Counted from the stretch's first letter, positions 24,189 to 33,005 are shown. The stretch: DNA of 64,000 bases from CBDDLD01 sp965230605 (GCA_965230605.1 CBDDLD010000004.1:2418001-2482000); one strand, 5' to 3'. Notes: generated by a model from the sequence alone, not told the origin. Program-made: numbers and translations.

Positions 24189-24196
24189 TATTTTTG
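24189..24196 (+). promoter_or_regulatory. -7 box of the YeeE/YedE operon
   Basis: TATTTTTG fits TAnnTTTG, 16 bp before the ATG at 24212. Confidence 0.45.
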
Positions 24197-24211
24197 TCAA
24201 AATTTGAAATT

Positions 24212-24772
24212 ATGATAGATGCTATTTTAGAGCCCTGGCCCTGGTATGTTTCCGGTCCTTGTATTGCCATTATTATGTTCGTACTCCTCTATTTTGGTAG
24301 AACATTTGGCATGTCGTCCAACCTTAGAACGCTATGTAGTATAGGTGGTGCCGGAAAATATTCTGACTTTTTTAAATTCGATTGGAGAGCGCAACGCTGG
24401 AATCTAACCGTTGTACTAGGAGCCATAATTGGCGGGTTTATAGCACATCATTATTTATCGAATCCAACAGACATACAATTAAGTCAGGATACTATTTCTG
24501 ATCTAGCAGCTTTGGGATTTGATAATGCGGGAAAAACACTGCTCCCTAATGAAATATATAGCTGGGATGCTGCTCTGAGCTTAAAAGGTATACTCATTCT
24601 TATTATTGGAGGTTTCCTTGTAGGTTTTGGAACTCGATACGCAGGCGGATGTACATCTGGCCATGCCATTACAGGACTTAGTAGTTTACAACGTCCTTCT
24701 CTTATCGCCGTTATTGGATTTTTCCTTGGCGGATTAATAATGATTCACCTCATCTTTCCAATATTATTTTAG
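24212..24772 (+). CDS. YeeE/YedE-type sulfur transport membrane protein, first half
   Basis: A 186-residue protein from the ATG at 24212 (a TTG 18 bp upstream lies inside the -7 box, so it is not used). It has about four or five membrane helices. The YeeE/YedE signature includes GGFLVGFGTRYAGGCTSGHAITG with the functional Cys, plus an earlier MSSNLRTLC segment with another Cys. This family imports thiosulfate or other reduced sulfur via Cys residues. The partner half is the next gene (2-bp gap); such split pairs are common in Bacteroidota sulfide modules. Confidence 0.85.
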   Translation: MIDAILEPWPWYVSGPCIAIIMFVLLYFGRTFGMSSNLRTLCSIGGAGKYSDFFKFDWRAQRWNLTVVLGAIIGGFIAHHYLSNPTDIQLSQDTISDLAALGFDNAGKTLLPNEIYSWDAALSLKGILILIIGGFLVGFGTRYAGGCTSGHAITGLSSLQRPSLIAVIGFFLGGLIMIHLIFPILF

Positions 24773-24774
24773 TT

Positions 24775-25191
24775 ATGGGCAAGTATTTAAAATTTTTGAT
24801 CGTCGGGATATTCTTTGGTATCGTATTGGTAAAGTCTGAAGCTGTGTCATGGTATCGTATTTATGAGATGTTTAAATTCCAATCTTTCCACATGTATGGT
24901 ATTATTGGAACTGCAGTAAGCACAGGTATTATCTTATTACTCATTTCAAAGATGTTAAAGACAAAGAATATGGAAGGGCAAACCATTAATGTGCCATTGA
25001 AAGCCCGTGGATTTGTACGTTATATCTTAGGTGGTGCTATTTTTGGGTTAGGATGGGGATTATCCGGAGCTTGCCCGGGGCCTATGTATATATTGGTGGG
25101 TACCGGAGTTTTCACAGTGCTTATTGTAATAGCTGCAGCACTTTTAGGCACATTTGTTTATGGATTATTAAAAGACAAATTACCACACTAA
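24775..25191 (+). CDS. YeeE/YedE-type (DUF6691) membrane protein, second half
   Basis: A 138-residue protein with four predicted helices and the family segment GLGWGLSGACPGPMYILVGTG, with the conserved Cys-Pro-Gly. It starts 2 bp after the first half and ends 3 bp before the TauE/SafE gene, so all are one operon. Together the two halves correspond to one full YeeE/YedE transporter. Confidence 0.82.
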   Translation: MGKYLKFLIVGIFFGIVLVKSEAVSWYRIYEMFKFQSFHMYGIIGTAVSTGIILLLISKMLKTKNMEGQTINVPLKARGFVRYILGGAIFGLGWGLSGACPGPMYILVGTGVFTVLIVIAAALLGTFVYGLLKDKLPH

Positions 25192-25194
25192 AAC

Positions 25195-25989
25195 ATGGAG
25201 GTATTAGGTTACATAGGCGCTTTATTAGTGGGATTGGTTTTAGGGCTCATTGGCGGTGGCGGCTCTATATTAACAGTACCTATATTCGTATATCTTATGG
25301 GTTTGAACCCAATAATAGCAACGGCGTATTCCCTTTTTGTAGTTGGCGTGACCTCAGTTATTGGTACTATAAAAAACCTTAAAAAAGGGTTGGTAGATGT
25401 AAAAACAGCCATAATCTTCGCCATCCCTTCATTTATTGCGGTCTATTTCACTCGATTATATATTGTCCCTAGTATCCCTAAAACCGTATTAACTATTGGA
25501 GATTTAGAGGTAACCAATACTATTTTCATCATGGTGCTTTTTGCCATTATTATGTTATTAGCTAGCTTATCAATGATATTCAAAAAGAGTAATAACAACA
25601 GTGAAGATGATGAAACAGAAATCACCTATAATTTTCCCTTAATAGCGATAGAAGGATTAGTTGTTGGTATACTGACAGGGCTTGTAGGTGCTGGTGGGGG
25701 ATTCTTGATTATTCCGGTATTAGTACTTTTAGCTAAACTTCCGATGAAAAAAGCTGTGGGAACATCACTGTTCATTATAGCCGCTAAATCCTTAATCGGT
25801 TTCTTGGGAGATCTTTCTAATCTAGAAATTGATTGGTTATTCTTATTAACCTTCACTTCTATTTCGGTGGTTGGAATTATTATCGGTGTATATCTATCTA
25901 AATTTATAAGTGGCAAAAAATTGAAAGCCGGATTTGGATGGTTCACGCTAATTATGGCGTTTTATATTATTTATAAGGAACTTTTTTAA
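25195..25989 (+). CDS. TauE/SafE (TSUP) family sulfite/sulfur exporter
   Basis: A 264-residue membrane protein with about eight helices in two homologous halves, each opening with a glycine-rich motif: GLVLGLIGGGGSILTVP and GILTGLVGAGGGFLIIP. This duplication and the GGG motif define the TSUP/TauE family, which moves sulfite and other sulfur anions out of the cell. It ends the transporter operon. Next to a persulfide dioxygenase, whose product is sulfite or thiosulfate, export of the oxidised product is a good guess. Confidence 0.86.
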   Translation: MEVLGYIGALLVGLVLGLIGGGGSILTVPIFVYLMGLNPIIATAYSLFVVGVTSVIGTIKNLKKGLVDVKTAIIFAIPSFIAVYFTRLYIVPSIPKTVLTIGDLEVTNTIFIMVLFAIIMLLASLSMIFKKSNNNSEDDETEITYNFPLIAIEGLVVGILTGLVGAGGGFLIIPVLVLLAKLPMKKAVGTSLFIIAAKSLIGFLGDLSNLEIDWLFLLTFTSISVVGIIIGVYLSKFISGKKLKAGFGWFTLIMAFYIIYKELF

Positions 25990-25993
25990 ACAA

Positions 25994-26009
25994 TGTGACA
26001 ATTATCACA
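25994..26009 (+). promoter_or_regulatory. CRP-like operator upstream of the persulfide dioxygenase gene
   Basis: TGTGACAATTATCACA is a near-perfect TGTGA-N6-TCACA palindrome. Its centre is 35.5 bp from the end of the -7 box TAAATTTG at 26030-26037, which places it near -41 to -42 from the expected start, as in class II activation. Confidence 0.65.
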
Positions 26010-26029
26010 TAATGAAAAAACAGGTTTTG

Positions 26030-26037
26030 TAAATTTG
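26030..26037 (+). promoter_or_regulatory. -7 box of the persulfide dioxygenase gene
   Basis: TAAATTTG fits TAnnTTTG and lies 20 bp before the ATG at 26058. Confidence 0.45.
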
Positions 26038-26057
26038 TTATAAATTAAGATGAAATC

Positions 26058-27464
26058 ATGAAAATTGAACAATTATATACAGGATGTTTAGCACAAGGGG
26101 CTTATTATATAGAGTCTGAAGGTGAAGTGGCTATTATAGATCCTTTGAGAGAAACACAACAATATATCAATAAAGCGGAAGCAGATCATGCGACCATCAA
26201 ATACATTTTTGAAACGCACTTCCATGCCGATTTTGTATCAGGGCATGTGGATCTGGCAAGAAAAACAGGAGCAGCCATCGTATATGGCCCTAACGCTACT
26301 ACCGATTACGAAATCCATTCTGCAAAAGATAATGAAGTCTTTCAGTTGGGTAATATCACTATAAAGGTATTACACACTCCTGGACACACCTTAGAATCTG
26401 TGACGTATTTATTGATTGATGAGAATGGAAAAGATCATGCGATTTTTTCAGGGGACACCTTATTTCTGGGTGATGTGGGTCGACCAGATCTTGCTATTAA
26501 ATCGGACCTTACTAGAGAAGATCTAGCGGGAATGCTTTATGATTCTTTACGTAATAAAATAATGCCATTAAGCGATGATGTTATTGTTTATCCTGCTCAC
26601 GGTGCCGGTTCAGCTTGTGGCAAAAACTTAAGTAAAGAAACAGTAGGTGTTTTGGGAGAGCAAAAGAAAACCAATTATGCCTTAAGAGCGGATATGACCA
26701 AAGATGAGTTTGTCAAGGAGGTTTTAGACGGTATTGCACCTCCACCACAATATTTTGCTAAGAATGCAATGATAAATAAGATGGGGTATCAGGAATTTGA
26801 TACTGTGTTAGAAAAAGGAAGTATTCCTCTATCTCCTGAAACATTTGAAGATTTGGCAAATCATGAGTCTGCGCTTGTATTAGATGTAAGACCACAGTCT
26901 GATTTTATAAAAGGACATATTCCTAATTCTATATTCATTGGTCTCAATGGGCAATTTGCGCCATGGGTAGGTGCACTTATCACAGATATCAAGCAACCTA
27001 TTCTTCTAGTAGTTCCGGAAGGAAAAGCAGAAGAAGCCGTTACCAGATTGTCTCGTGTGGGTTATGATAATACTCTGGGATATCTCGAAGGCGGTATTGA
27101 GGCTTGGTCAAATTCAGGTAGAGACACAGATACTTTGGAATCTATATCAGCTGAAGTGTTTGCAGATAGAGTTAAAAATGATTCCATCCATATATTAGAT
27201 GTTAGAAAAGATGGTGAATTTAATTCGATGCACTTAGAGAATGCACAGCATTTTGCTTTAGATTATATCAATGAGCAAATGAATGAGATCGACAGAGATA
27301 AAACCTATTATATTCATTGTGCAGGAGGCTATCGTTCCGTAATAGCAGCTTCTATCTTAAAAGCGCGTGGATTTAATGATCTTATTGATGTTGCCGGAGG
27401 TTTTGGAGCTATTAAAAAAACCGATCTACCAACAACTGATTTTGTTTGTCCATCTACATTATAA
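26058..27464 (+). CDS. Persulfide dioxygenase with two rhodanese domains (CstB-like)
   Basis: A 468-residue cytosolic enzyme in three parts. The N-terminal metallo-beta-lactamase fold (about 1-240) has the iron site THFHADFVSGH, LHTPGHTLES and FSGDTLFLGD, as in ETHE1-type persulfide dioxygenases. The middle rhodanese domain (about 270-360) reads VVPEGKAEEA where a catalytic Cys would be, so it is a pseudo-rhodanese. The C-terminal rhodanese (about 375-460) has an active-loop Cys in HCAGGYRS. This order matches CstB of staphylococci, which oxidises persulfides and forms thiosulfate. It has its own CRP-like operator and follows the sulfur transporters. Confidence 0.86.
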   Translation: MKIEQLYTGCLAQGAYYIESEGEVAIIDPLRETQQYINKAEADHATIKYIFETHFHADFVSGHVDLARKTGAAIVYGPNATTDYEIHSAKDNEVFQLGNITIKVLHTPGHTLESVTYLLIDENGKDHAIFSGDTLFLGDVGRPDLAIKSDLTREDLAGMLYDSLRNKIMPLSDDVIVYPAHGAGSACGKNLSKETVGVLGEQKKTNYALRADMTKDEFVKEVLDGIAPPPQYFAKNAMINKMGYQEFDTVLEKGSIPLSPETFEDLANHESALVLDVRPQSDFIKGHIPNSIFIGLNGQFAPWVGALITDIKQPILLVVPEGKAEEAVTRLSRVGYDNTLGYLEGGIEAWSNSGRDTDTLESISAEVFADRVKNDSIHILDVRKDGEFNSMHLENAQHFALDYINEQMNEIDRDKTYYIHCAGGYRSVIAASILKARGFNDLIDVAGGFGAIKKTDLPTTDFVCPSTL

Positions 27465-27469
27465 AAATT

Positions 27470-27739
27470 ATGACTGCTAAAGTTTACATACAAAATTTAA
27501 AGTGTCACGGTTGTGCCAATACGATTAGAACTCAGTTAGAAAGGCTTGTGGGTATATCTAATGTTGGCGTTAGTAATGATGATGATTCTGTGAGTTTTGA
27601 TTATGTTGAGAATCTTCATATTGAAGCTGCGAAAGCTAAACTATCGAGTTTAGGCTACCCATCTACAGATGAAGCGAATTCGTTACCTAAAAAAGCGAAG
27701 TCGTTTGTGAGTTGTGCCGTAGGGCGAATCAGTAAATAG
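27470..27739 (+). CDS. HMA-domain small metal-binding protein
   Basis: An 89-residue protein from the ATG at 27470, 5 bp after the dioxygenase stop (the frame extends 24 bp upstream into that gene). HMA fold with KCHGCANTIRTQLERL (Cys-x-x-Cys), strand DSVSFDYV and a second helix ending LSSLGY; a third Cys is in SCAVG. It is likely co-transcribed with the dioxygenase. It may bind metal or, given the setting, carry sulfur on its Cys pair. It is a counterpart of the 7319-7603 protein. Confidence 0.72.
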   Translation: MTAKVYIQNLKCHGCANTIRTQLERLVGISNVGVSNDDDSVSFDYVENLHIEAAKAKLSSLGYPSTDEANSLPKKAKSFVSCAVGRISK

Positions 27740-27740
27740 A

Positions 27741-28016
27741 TTATACAATTTCTGCTGAAAGCCCGGCATCGAGCAACATAGAGCATCGTGGCTTAAGATC
27801 ATCATAAGGTCCGGTCTTTACTGTACACTTCCCTTTATAATGTACAATGATAGAACACTGTTCAGCCTGCTCTGGTGTGTGGTCACACGCGTATATTAAT
27901 GTATTAATGACATGGTCGAAGGTATTGACATCATCATTAAACAATACAATTTCATTCTGTTTTACTACTTCTTCTTCAAGTAATACATCCTCTAACTGTT
28001 TTTCTTTAGGACTCAT
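27741..28016 (-). CDS. clpS: ATP-dependent Clp protease adaptor ClpS
   Basis: A 91-residue cytosolic adaptor. The ClpS core is clear: IVLFNDDVNTFDHVINTLI (N-degron pocket start), CDHTPEQAEQCSIIVHYKG and the ClpA/C-binding helix region. It delivers N-degron substrates to the ClpAP/CP protease. In many flavobacteria it follows prmA; here a metalloprotease gene lies between. Its stop is convergent with the HMA gene, with only 1 bp between them. Confidence 0.92.
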   Translation of the reverse strand: MSPKEKQLEDVLLEEEVVKQNEIVLFNDDVNTFDHVINTLIYACDHTPEQAEQCSIIVHYKGKCTVKTGPYDDLKPRCSMLLDAGLSAEIV

Positions 28017-28066
28017 TTTTTTCTTTTTCTCTAAAGTAAAAATAAAGAATGTTAAGCTAATAACAT

Positions 28067-28097
28067 AAAAAAGAGCATCTTTTAAGACGCTCTTTTA
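28067..28097 (-). terminator. Terminator of the M57 protease gene (bidirectional shape)
   Basis: AAAAGAGC (28069-28076) and GCTCTTTT (28089-28096) form an 8-bp stem extended by a near-match (ATC/GAC), with A and T tracts on both sides. It lies between the protease stop and the clpS promoter. Confidence 0.75.
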
Positions 28098-28158
28098 TGT
28101 TAAATTATCTGCTAGTGTAAAGACCTAGGACGTTATACACTTACAGCTTCGTAGTCAC

Positions 28159-29193
28159 TTAATTACATGGCCCGATTAATGTCCAGCCACCGGAAACGCG
28201 CTCATATAGGTTCCCAAAATAGGTCACACGATCCCCAATGCTATAACTCACTCCACTTTGCCATTCGGACACACCGTCACAAGGGCCAGACGTGCTTTCC
28301 GGATACATAAACTCAAGTGCCGTAACATCGTTACCATTAAATTCGCCGTCCTCACTTGTAGAGAAACACGCTTGCATAACTGAAGTTAAGTCTCTTCCTG
28401 TTGGTGTTCCAGGAATATGAACTGCACCGTCAGAACCTGAGCCTTCGTTACCTTGGGCTTGTGGCGGACAACTTAAACGGTCAAACCAGTCTGAATGACG
28501 GAAACCAATTGAATGTCCTATTTCGTGAGTAATTACATGCTCATTTACATTGGTAGAAAATTGCTCTATACCGTAGATTTGTACAAACTTATTTGGTCGT
28601 CCATCAGATGTTGGGAAACCCGCTACACCACCAGTCCCACTAGGATTGTTAACCGTATTATCGTAAACAACCATATCAGCCGCCTGATAATTTGTCCCAA
28701 AAGTTAGGTTAAATTGTAGTGTAGTGTTCAGGTTGTTATAATTATCAACTGCCCACTGGAGTGCTGTTTGTGCTTTACTAGATAAAGCCTGGCTACCTCC
28801 TGTATAACCCAGAATATCAATAGTTCGGTTAGCACCTTCTACAAGGTTAAATGTTCTGTATTGTCGTCCTAATTCAGAACCTCCACCAATCAGTGCATCT
28901 AACTCAGCTCTTGTAAATGTGATATCACTACCGATGTAGATTCTTTCTTCAACAGTACCGTCCGGTAAATGAAAATCCCCTATAGAAACTATCCCAACAT
29001 CGATATCCAAAGATCTTATCCCATCTAGTATATCAGAATCAGTAACCAGTGTCCTGTTATCTAAATTATTCGTATTAATAATAATATCATCTAAACTCGT
29101 TGGTTCAGTTTCAATGTCTTCTTTTTGACATGCTGTTAGTACGAATGCTAATACACATAAGGCGTAAGCCCCATATTTAATTATTTTATTCAT
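28159..29193 (-). CDS. M57-type HEIGH metalloprotease lipoprotein with carbohydrate-binding tail
   Basis: A 344-residue protein with a lipobox (FVLTACQKED, Cys about 22). The catalytic domain has the zinc motif VITHEIGHSIGFRHSDWFDR, i.e. HExGHxxGxxH with a third His, of the dual-action HEIGH metallopeptidase (M57) group in the metzincin clan. The C-terminal about 40 residues, SEWQSGVSYSIGDRVTYFGN...GPC, match a CBM5/12 chitin-binding-like module, flanked by two Cys. It would act at the cell surface on proteins near polysaccharide. It is inserted between prmA and clpS. Confidence 0.85.
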   Translation of the reverse strand: MNKIIKYGAYALCVLAFVLTACQKEDIETEPTSLDDIIINTNNLDNRTLVTDSDILDGIRSLDIDVGIVSIGDFHLPDGTVEERIYIGSDITFTRAELDALIGGGSELGRQYRTFNLVEGANRTIDILGYTGGSQALSSKAQTALQWAVDNYNNLNTTLQFNLTFGTNYQAADMVVYDNTVNNPSGTGGVAGFPTSDGRPNKFVQIYGIEQFSTNVNEHVITHEIGHSIGFRHSDWFDRLSCPPQAQGNEGSGSDGAVHIPGTPTGRDLTSVMQACFSTSEDGEFNGNDVTALEFMYPESTSGPCDGVSEWQSGVSYSIGDRVTYFGNLYERVSGGWTLIGPCN

Positions 29194-29413
29194 TGTTAAA
29201 TGTGTTAAATTAATGATTTGTGCTTCGCTTACGTAAACGTGATGTAGATTATTCTACGTTAATAGGTGTAATTATTTACGAGTTAATAGGTTATTAATAC
29301 TAACTATAGAATCTGCTACATTAAATAATATTATTTGTTATAAAATTATGAAAATAAAAAAAGAAGATGTTACGGAAAAACCACACTTTTTTAAATAAAA
29401 ATGTTAATTTTTA

Positions 29414-29448
29414 TTAAGTTTTTGAGTTTTGTTTAATGAAAAACTTAA
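29414..29448 (-). terminator. Candidate terminator of the tpiA-prmA operon
   Basis: TTAAGTTTTT (29414-29423) and AAAAACTTAA (29439-29448) form a 10-bp AT-rich stem 15 bp past the prmA stop. It is weak thermodynamically. Confidence 0.4.
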
Positions 29449-29463
29449 AATACTGAATATTAT

Positions 29464-30291
29464 TTATTTTTTGAATTTCAGCGCAACCCAGTTATCACGG
29501 GAGATCTTTTCCTCAAAAGTCAAATTAAACGCGTTACATTTTTCTTCAACAATAGCTATATCCTGATCATAAAATCCGCTAAGAAAAAGTGCTCCATTTG
29601 TTTGTAAACATTTAGCATAAATATCCATATCCTGCAAAAGAATATTTCTATTAATGTTAGCAATAATGATATCGTATTTTTTATTCTGCAAAAGGCTTGA
29701 ATCTCCCTCATAAACATGTATATGCTTACACTGGTTGCGTTCTACATTTTCAAGACTATTCAAATAACACCAATGCTCTATATCTATGGCATCAATATGT
29801 GTGGCTCCGCATTTCTCTGCTAAGATTGCTAAAACACCTGTACCACAACCCATATCTAAAACAGACTTTCCTACAAAATCATTATTTAGAATATGCTGAA
29901 TCATCATATGTGTGGTTTGATGATGTCCGGTACCAAAACTCATTTTAGGTTCTATGATAATATCATACTTCGTTTGAGGCTTTTCATGAAAGGGTGCTCT
30001 CACCGTACATAGATCATCTACTACAATGGGATTAAAGCTTTTCTCCCACTCCGCATTCCAGTTTGTAGGTGCTATCTCTTCAATGACATATGAAATTTCA
30101 AAGGCTTCTGAAGTCAGGATATTAATATCACTTAAAATATCATCGTTATGATCTTCTTCTTGTATATAAGCAGTCACGCCTTCAGGGTGCTCTACAAAAC
30201 TTTCGAAACCTGCATAGCCTAATTCTGCGATCAGTATCTCTGTTCCCGGCTGTAATGGACTCACCTTAAAATTATATGCTATGTAATTCAT
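29464..30291 (-). CDS. prmA: Ribosomal protein L11 methyltransferase
   Basis: A 275-residue cytosolic SAM-dependent methyltransferase. The N-terminal small domain is followed by PAPTNWNAEWEKSFNP-like sequence (IAPTNWNAEWEKSFNP) and the methyltransferase core: MSFGTGHHQTTHMM, VLDMGCGTGVLAILA (motif I) and IIIANINRNIL (motif IV). These are PrmA hallmarks. It trimethylates ribosomal protein L11. It starts 1 bp after the methyltransferase gene in the tpiA operon. Confidence 0.93.
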   Translation of the reverse strand: MNYIAYNFKVSPLQPGTEILIAELGYAGFESFVEHPEGVTAYIQEEDHNDDILSDINILTSEAFEISYVIEEIAPTNWNAEWEKSFNPIVVDDLCTVRAPFHEKPQTKYDIIIEPKMSFGTGHHQTTHMMIQHILNNDFVGKSVLDMGCGTGVLAILAEKCGATHIDAIDIEHWCYLNSLENVERNQCKHIHVYEGDSSLLQNKKYDIIIANINRNILLQDMDIYAKCLQTNGALFLSGFYDQDIAIVEEKCNAFNLTFEEKISRDNWVALKFKK

Positions 30292-30292
30292 A

Positions 30293-31093
30293 TTATATCT
30301 TCTTTACAATCCATTTGTCTTGTGATAAGCCCCAAACCTCTTGCTTTCCGGGAATGTGTTCTAAAATCTCAAACTTATCTTCAAATATATTCTGCATGAA
30401 AGTCTCAGGGTGAAAGGCAGCATAAGTTCTATGCCCTTCTTTAGTATTACCTTCCATCACCAGTTGATTATTATCAAAACGTTGTTGATTGTCTTTGGTC
30501 AATATTTGTCTAAAGATATGACCGTGTGTAGTAAGATATACCACAGCATTGGTTTTTGCTATTCTATGTAATTCTTCAATCCAGTTATAGTGGTTGTCTT
30601 CCGATAAATGTGTAAAAACTGATAACCCGTAAATGACATCAAAAAAGTCATTCTCATAATCTGTAGGTGGATTGGTGCCATTAACAGAAAACTGAACACC
30701 ATCTATGTGTTTTGAGTTCCACGCTATAGTGCGCTTATTATAATCTGTTGCATAGAACTCAGCTTCGCCAACCAATCCGGGAAAATGTCTTATGATCCTT
30801 GCTGGACCACAACCCCAGTCTAAGATGCGTTTCCCTGTAAGATTCGTATGCTTTTGTAATTCTGATTTGAGTTTTTCTGAATTTCGTAAACCATCTTCAT
30901 AATAACTCCTGTAATTGATCATATAAGACTCATAGATCAAATAATCTGGAGGTAATGAAACATCAGGGTAATCTTTTCTAAACTTCCTATTCTCCTTAAG
31001 ATACTTCAACTTCATGATGTAGTATCTTATATAATCTGACATTTGCATAATGCCAAGATTACGAAGTATCTTCTTTAGAAAAGGTTTATTCAT
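30293..31093 (-). CDS. Class I SAM-dependent methyltransferase
   Basis: A 266-residue protein with a Rossmann methyltransferase core in the centre: GKRILDWGCGPARIIRHFP (motif I), FYATDYNKRTI and DFFDVIYGLSVFTHLSEDNH (motif IV). The N-terminal 60 residues are basic and aromatic, and the C-terminal part (AAFHPETFMQNIF) is a family-specific cap. The substrate is unknown; similar enzymes act on glycans or small metabolites. It is directly adjacent to tpiA (no gap) and prmA (1 bp), so one operon. Confidence 0.82.
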   Translation of the reverse strand: MNKPFLKKILRNLGIMQMSDYIRYYIMKLKYLKENRKFRKDYPDVSLPPDYLIYESYMINYRSYYEDGLRNSEKLKSELQKHTNLTGKRILDWGCGPARIIRHFPGLVGEAEFYATDYNKRTIAWNSKHIDGVQFSVNGTNPPTDYENDFFDVIYGLSVFTHLSEDNHYNWIEELHRIAKTNAVVYLTTHGHIFRQILTKDNQQRFDNNQLVMEGNTKEGHRTYAAFHPETFMQNIFEDKFEILEHIPGKQEVWGLSQDKWIVKKI

Positions 31094-31843
31094 TTAAAAG
31101 GCATTAACAATAGCAAAAAAGTCTTCTGCTTTAAGTGATGCACCCCCAATAAGACCTCCATCCACATCAGGCTTAGAAAATATCTCTTTGGCATTACCCG
31201 GCTTTACACTTCCACCGTATAAGATAGATACTTCTCCTGCAACTTCACTGCCATAAGATTTCTCTATAGTTTGTCTTATAAATTGATGCATTTCCTGAGC
31301 TTGTTCAGGAGATGCCGTTTCACCTGTTCCAATAGCCCAAACCGGTTCGTAAGCTAAAACAATATGTTTCCATGAAGCAGCTTCTAAATGAAATAAGGCA
31401 TTTTTGATTTGTTGTTCTACAATGGCTTCCTGGTTATTCGCCTTGCGGTCGCTAAGCTCTTCACCAAAGCAAAAAATAACACGCATATCATTTGCCAGAG
31501 CAGCATCCACTTTCTTAGCCAAAGCTTCATCCGTTTCATTAAAATAAGCACGGCGCTCACTATGCCCTAAGATGATTGTACTTACACCTACACTCTTCAA
31601 CATTTTAGCACTAACCTCACCTGTATATGCTCCATTTTCAGCAAAATGCATGTTTTGAGAAATAACTTCTATATCTGATGTCCTTAAAGCTTCAAAGGCA
31701 TGCCATAAATTAGTATAACTGGGAGCAACCATAACCTCAGCAGAAGAGGTTTTTTCCTGGCCCTTTAGATCAGCTAGTAAGGACTCTGTTTCAGCTAAAT
31801 CGTTATTCATTTTCCAGTTACCGGCAACAATATGTTTTCTCAT
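31094..31843 (-). CDS. tpiA: Triosephosphate isomerase
   Basis: A 249-residue TIM barrel of normal length. N-terminal VAGNWKMNNDL (Asn/Lys active-site residues), IILGHSERRAYF (catalytic His), AYEPVWAIGTG (catalytic Glu) and the phosphate-binding loops YGGSVKPGNA and GGLIGGASL are all present. It interconverts dihydroxyacetone phosphate and glyceraldehyde 3-phosphate in glycolysis. First gene of the tpiA-methyltransferase-prmA operon. Confidence 0.97.
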   Translation of the reverse strand: MRKHIVAGNWKMNNDLAETESLLADLKGQEKTSSAEVMVAPSYTNLWHAFEALRTSDIEVISQNMHFAENGAYTGEVSAKMLKSVGVSTIILGHSERRAYFNETDEALAKKVDAALANDMRVIFCFGEELSDRKANNQEAIVEQQIKNALFHLEAASWKHIVLAYEPVWAIGTGETASPEQAQEMHQFIRQTIEKSYGSEVAGEVSILYGGSVKPGNAKEIFSKPDVDGGLIGGASLKAEDFFAIVNAF

Positions 31844-31878
31844 TTTCTTTTGATATTTATCTGTGTAATGATGAAGTA

Positions 31879-31886
31879 CAAAAATA
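31879..31886 (-). promoter_or_regulatory. -7 box of the tpiA operon
   Basis: On the minus strand TATTTTTG fits TAnnTTTG, about 35 bp before the tpiA ATG. Confidence 0.45.
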
Positions 31887-31925
31887 GGACTTTATAAGAA
31901 TAAGCAACCTGTATTTCTCAGATTA

Positions 31926-33005
31926 CTAATTATATAATTTCACCTTCGGGTCTAACCATGCATAAACCACATCGACTAAAATATTTATGGTTATAAAAAC
32001 AATGGCTATAATTAATACGGATCCCATTATAACCGGAAGGTCTAATGTATTAAGTGCATTTACAATTTCCTTCCCGAGACCATTCCATCCAAAGATATAT
32101 TCAACAAATACCGCACCAGCGAGCATGGATGCAAACCAGCCAGAAATGGCTGTCACTACCGGATTTAGAGCATTTTTTACAGCATGATTTTTTATCACCT
32201 GAAATTCACTTAAGCCTTTAGCTCTTGCTGTTCTTATATAGTCTTGATTTAAAACTTCTAATAACGAATTTCGCATCAGCTGAATAACCACAGCTAATGG
32301 TCGAATACCCAGTACGATCGCCGGAAGTATCAGGTTCTTCCATTGAATACGCATCTCCTCTCCAAAATCATCTAATTCATATAAGCTTCCTGTCATTTCA
32401 AGATTGGTAAATTCATGAAGTACAAACCCAAATAACCAAGCAAATAATATCGCACTGAAGAATGAGGGTACACTCATCCCCAACGTACTAAATATCTGTA
32501 TCACTTTATCTAACCAGGTATTCTTATAAAGTGCTGAAATTATTCCAAACATAATTCCCAAAATGATCGCTATTATAATAGCGGATATAGCCAATACGAA
32601 AGTGTTTGGAAGCGTTTCTCCTATAACTTGTGAAACTTTCTTGCCTTGTTTTGTAAAGGATTCTCTTAGGTAAGGGAACTTTAAAACGATACGACTTTCT
32701 GAAATTGAAAACAAAGAAGTGTATCGGTATTTATCTGTGGACAGGCTTGTGTAATCGTCTTCTTTTTTAGAATGAATTGATATTGGCGAAAGATCATTTA
32801 AATAATATAAATATTGGGTCATGATAGGCTTATCAAACCCGTATTTCTTTTTTACAGCTAATACTTGTTCTGCATCCTGGTTTTGACCCAACATCATCTT
32901 GGCGGGGTCTCCGGGCAATACATTAAAAAGAAAGAAAATAACCGTAACAACTCCAAAGAGTGTTAGAAGAGCGTATGCTATTTTATTTAAAATATACCTT
33001 AACAC
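31926..33005 (-). CDS. ABC transporter permease, DppB/OppB type
   Basis: A 359-residue membrane protein. The N-terminus LLTLFGVVTVIFFLFNVLPGDPAKMMLG is the typical DppB start. A periplasmic insert of about 70 residues follows, then five helices with the ATPase-coupling EAA loop around RTARAKGLSEFQVIKNHAVKNAL. This subunit works with a DppC-like permease and ATPases for peptides or similar ligands, but none are adjacent, so the partners must be elsewhere. It sits 3 bp after the BT_3928 gene in the same direction. Confidence 0.88.
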   Translation of the reverse strand: MLRYILNKIAYALLTLFGVVTVIFFLFNVLPGDPAKMMLGQNQDAEQVLAVKKKYGFDKPIMTQYLYYLNDLSPISIHSKKEDDYTSLSTDKYRYTSLFSISESRIVLKFPYLRESFTKQGKKVSQVIGETLPNTFVLAISAIIIAIILGIMFGIISALYKNTWLDKVIQIFSTLGMSVPSFFSAILFAWLFGFVLHEFTNLEMTGSLYELDDFGEEMRIQWKNLILPAIVLGIRPLAVVIQLMRNSLLEVLNQDYIRTARAKGLSEFQVIKNHAVKNALNPVVTAISGWFASMLAGAVFVEYIFGWNGLGKEIVNALNTLDLPVIMGSVLIIAIVFITINILVDVVYAWLDPKVKLYN

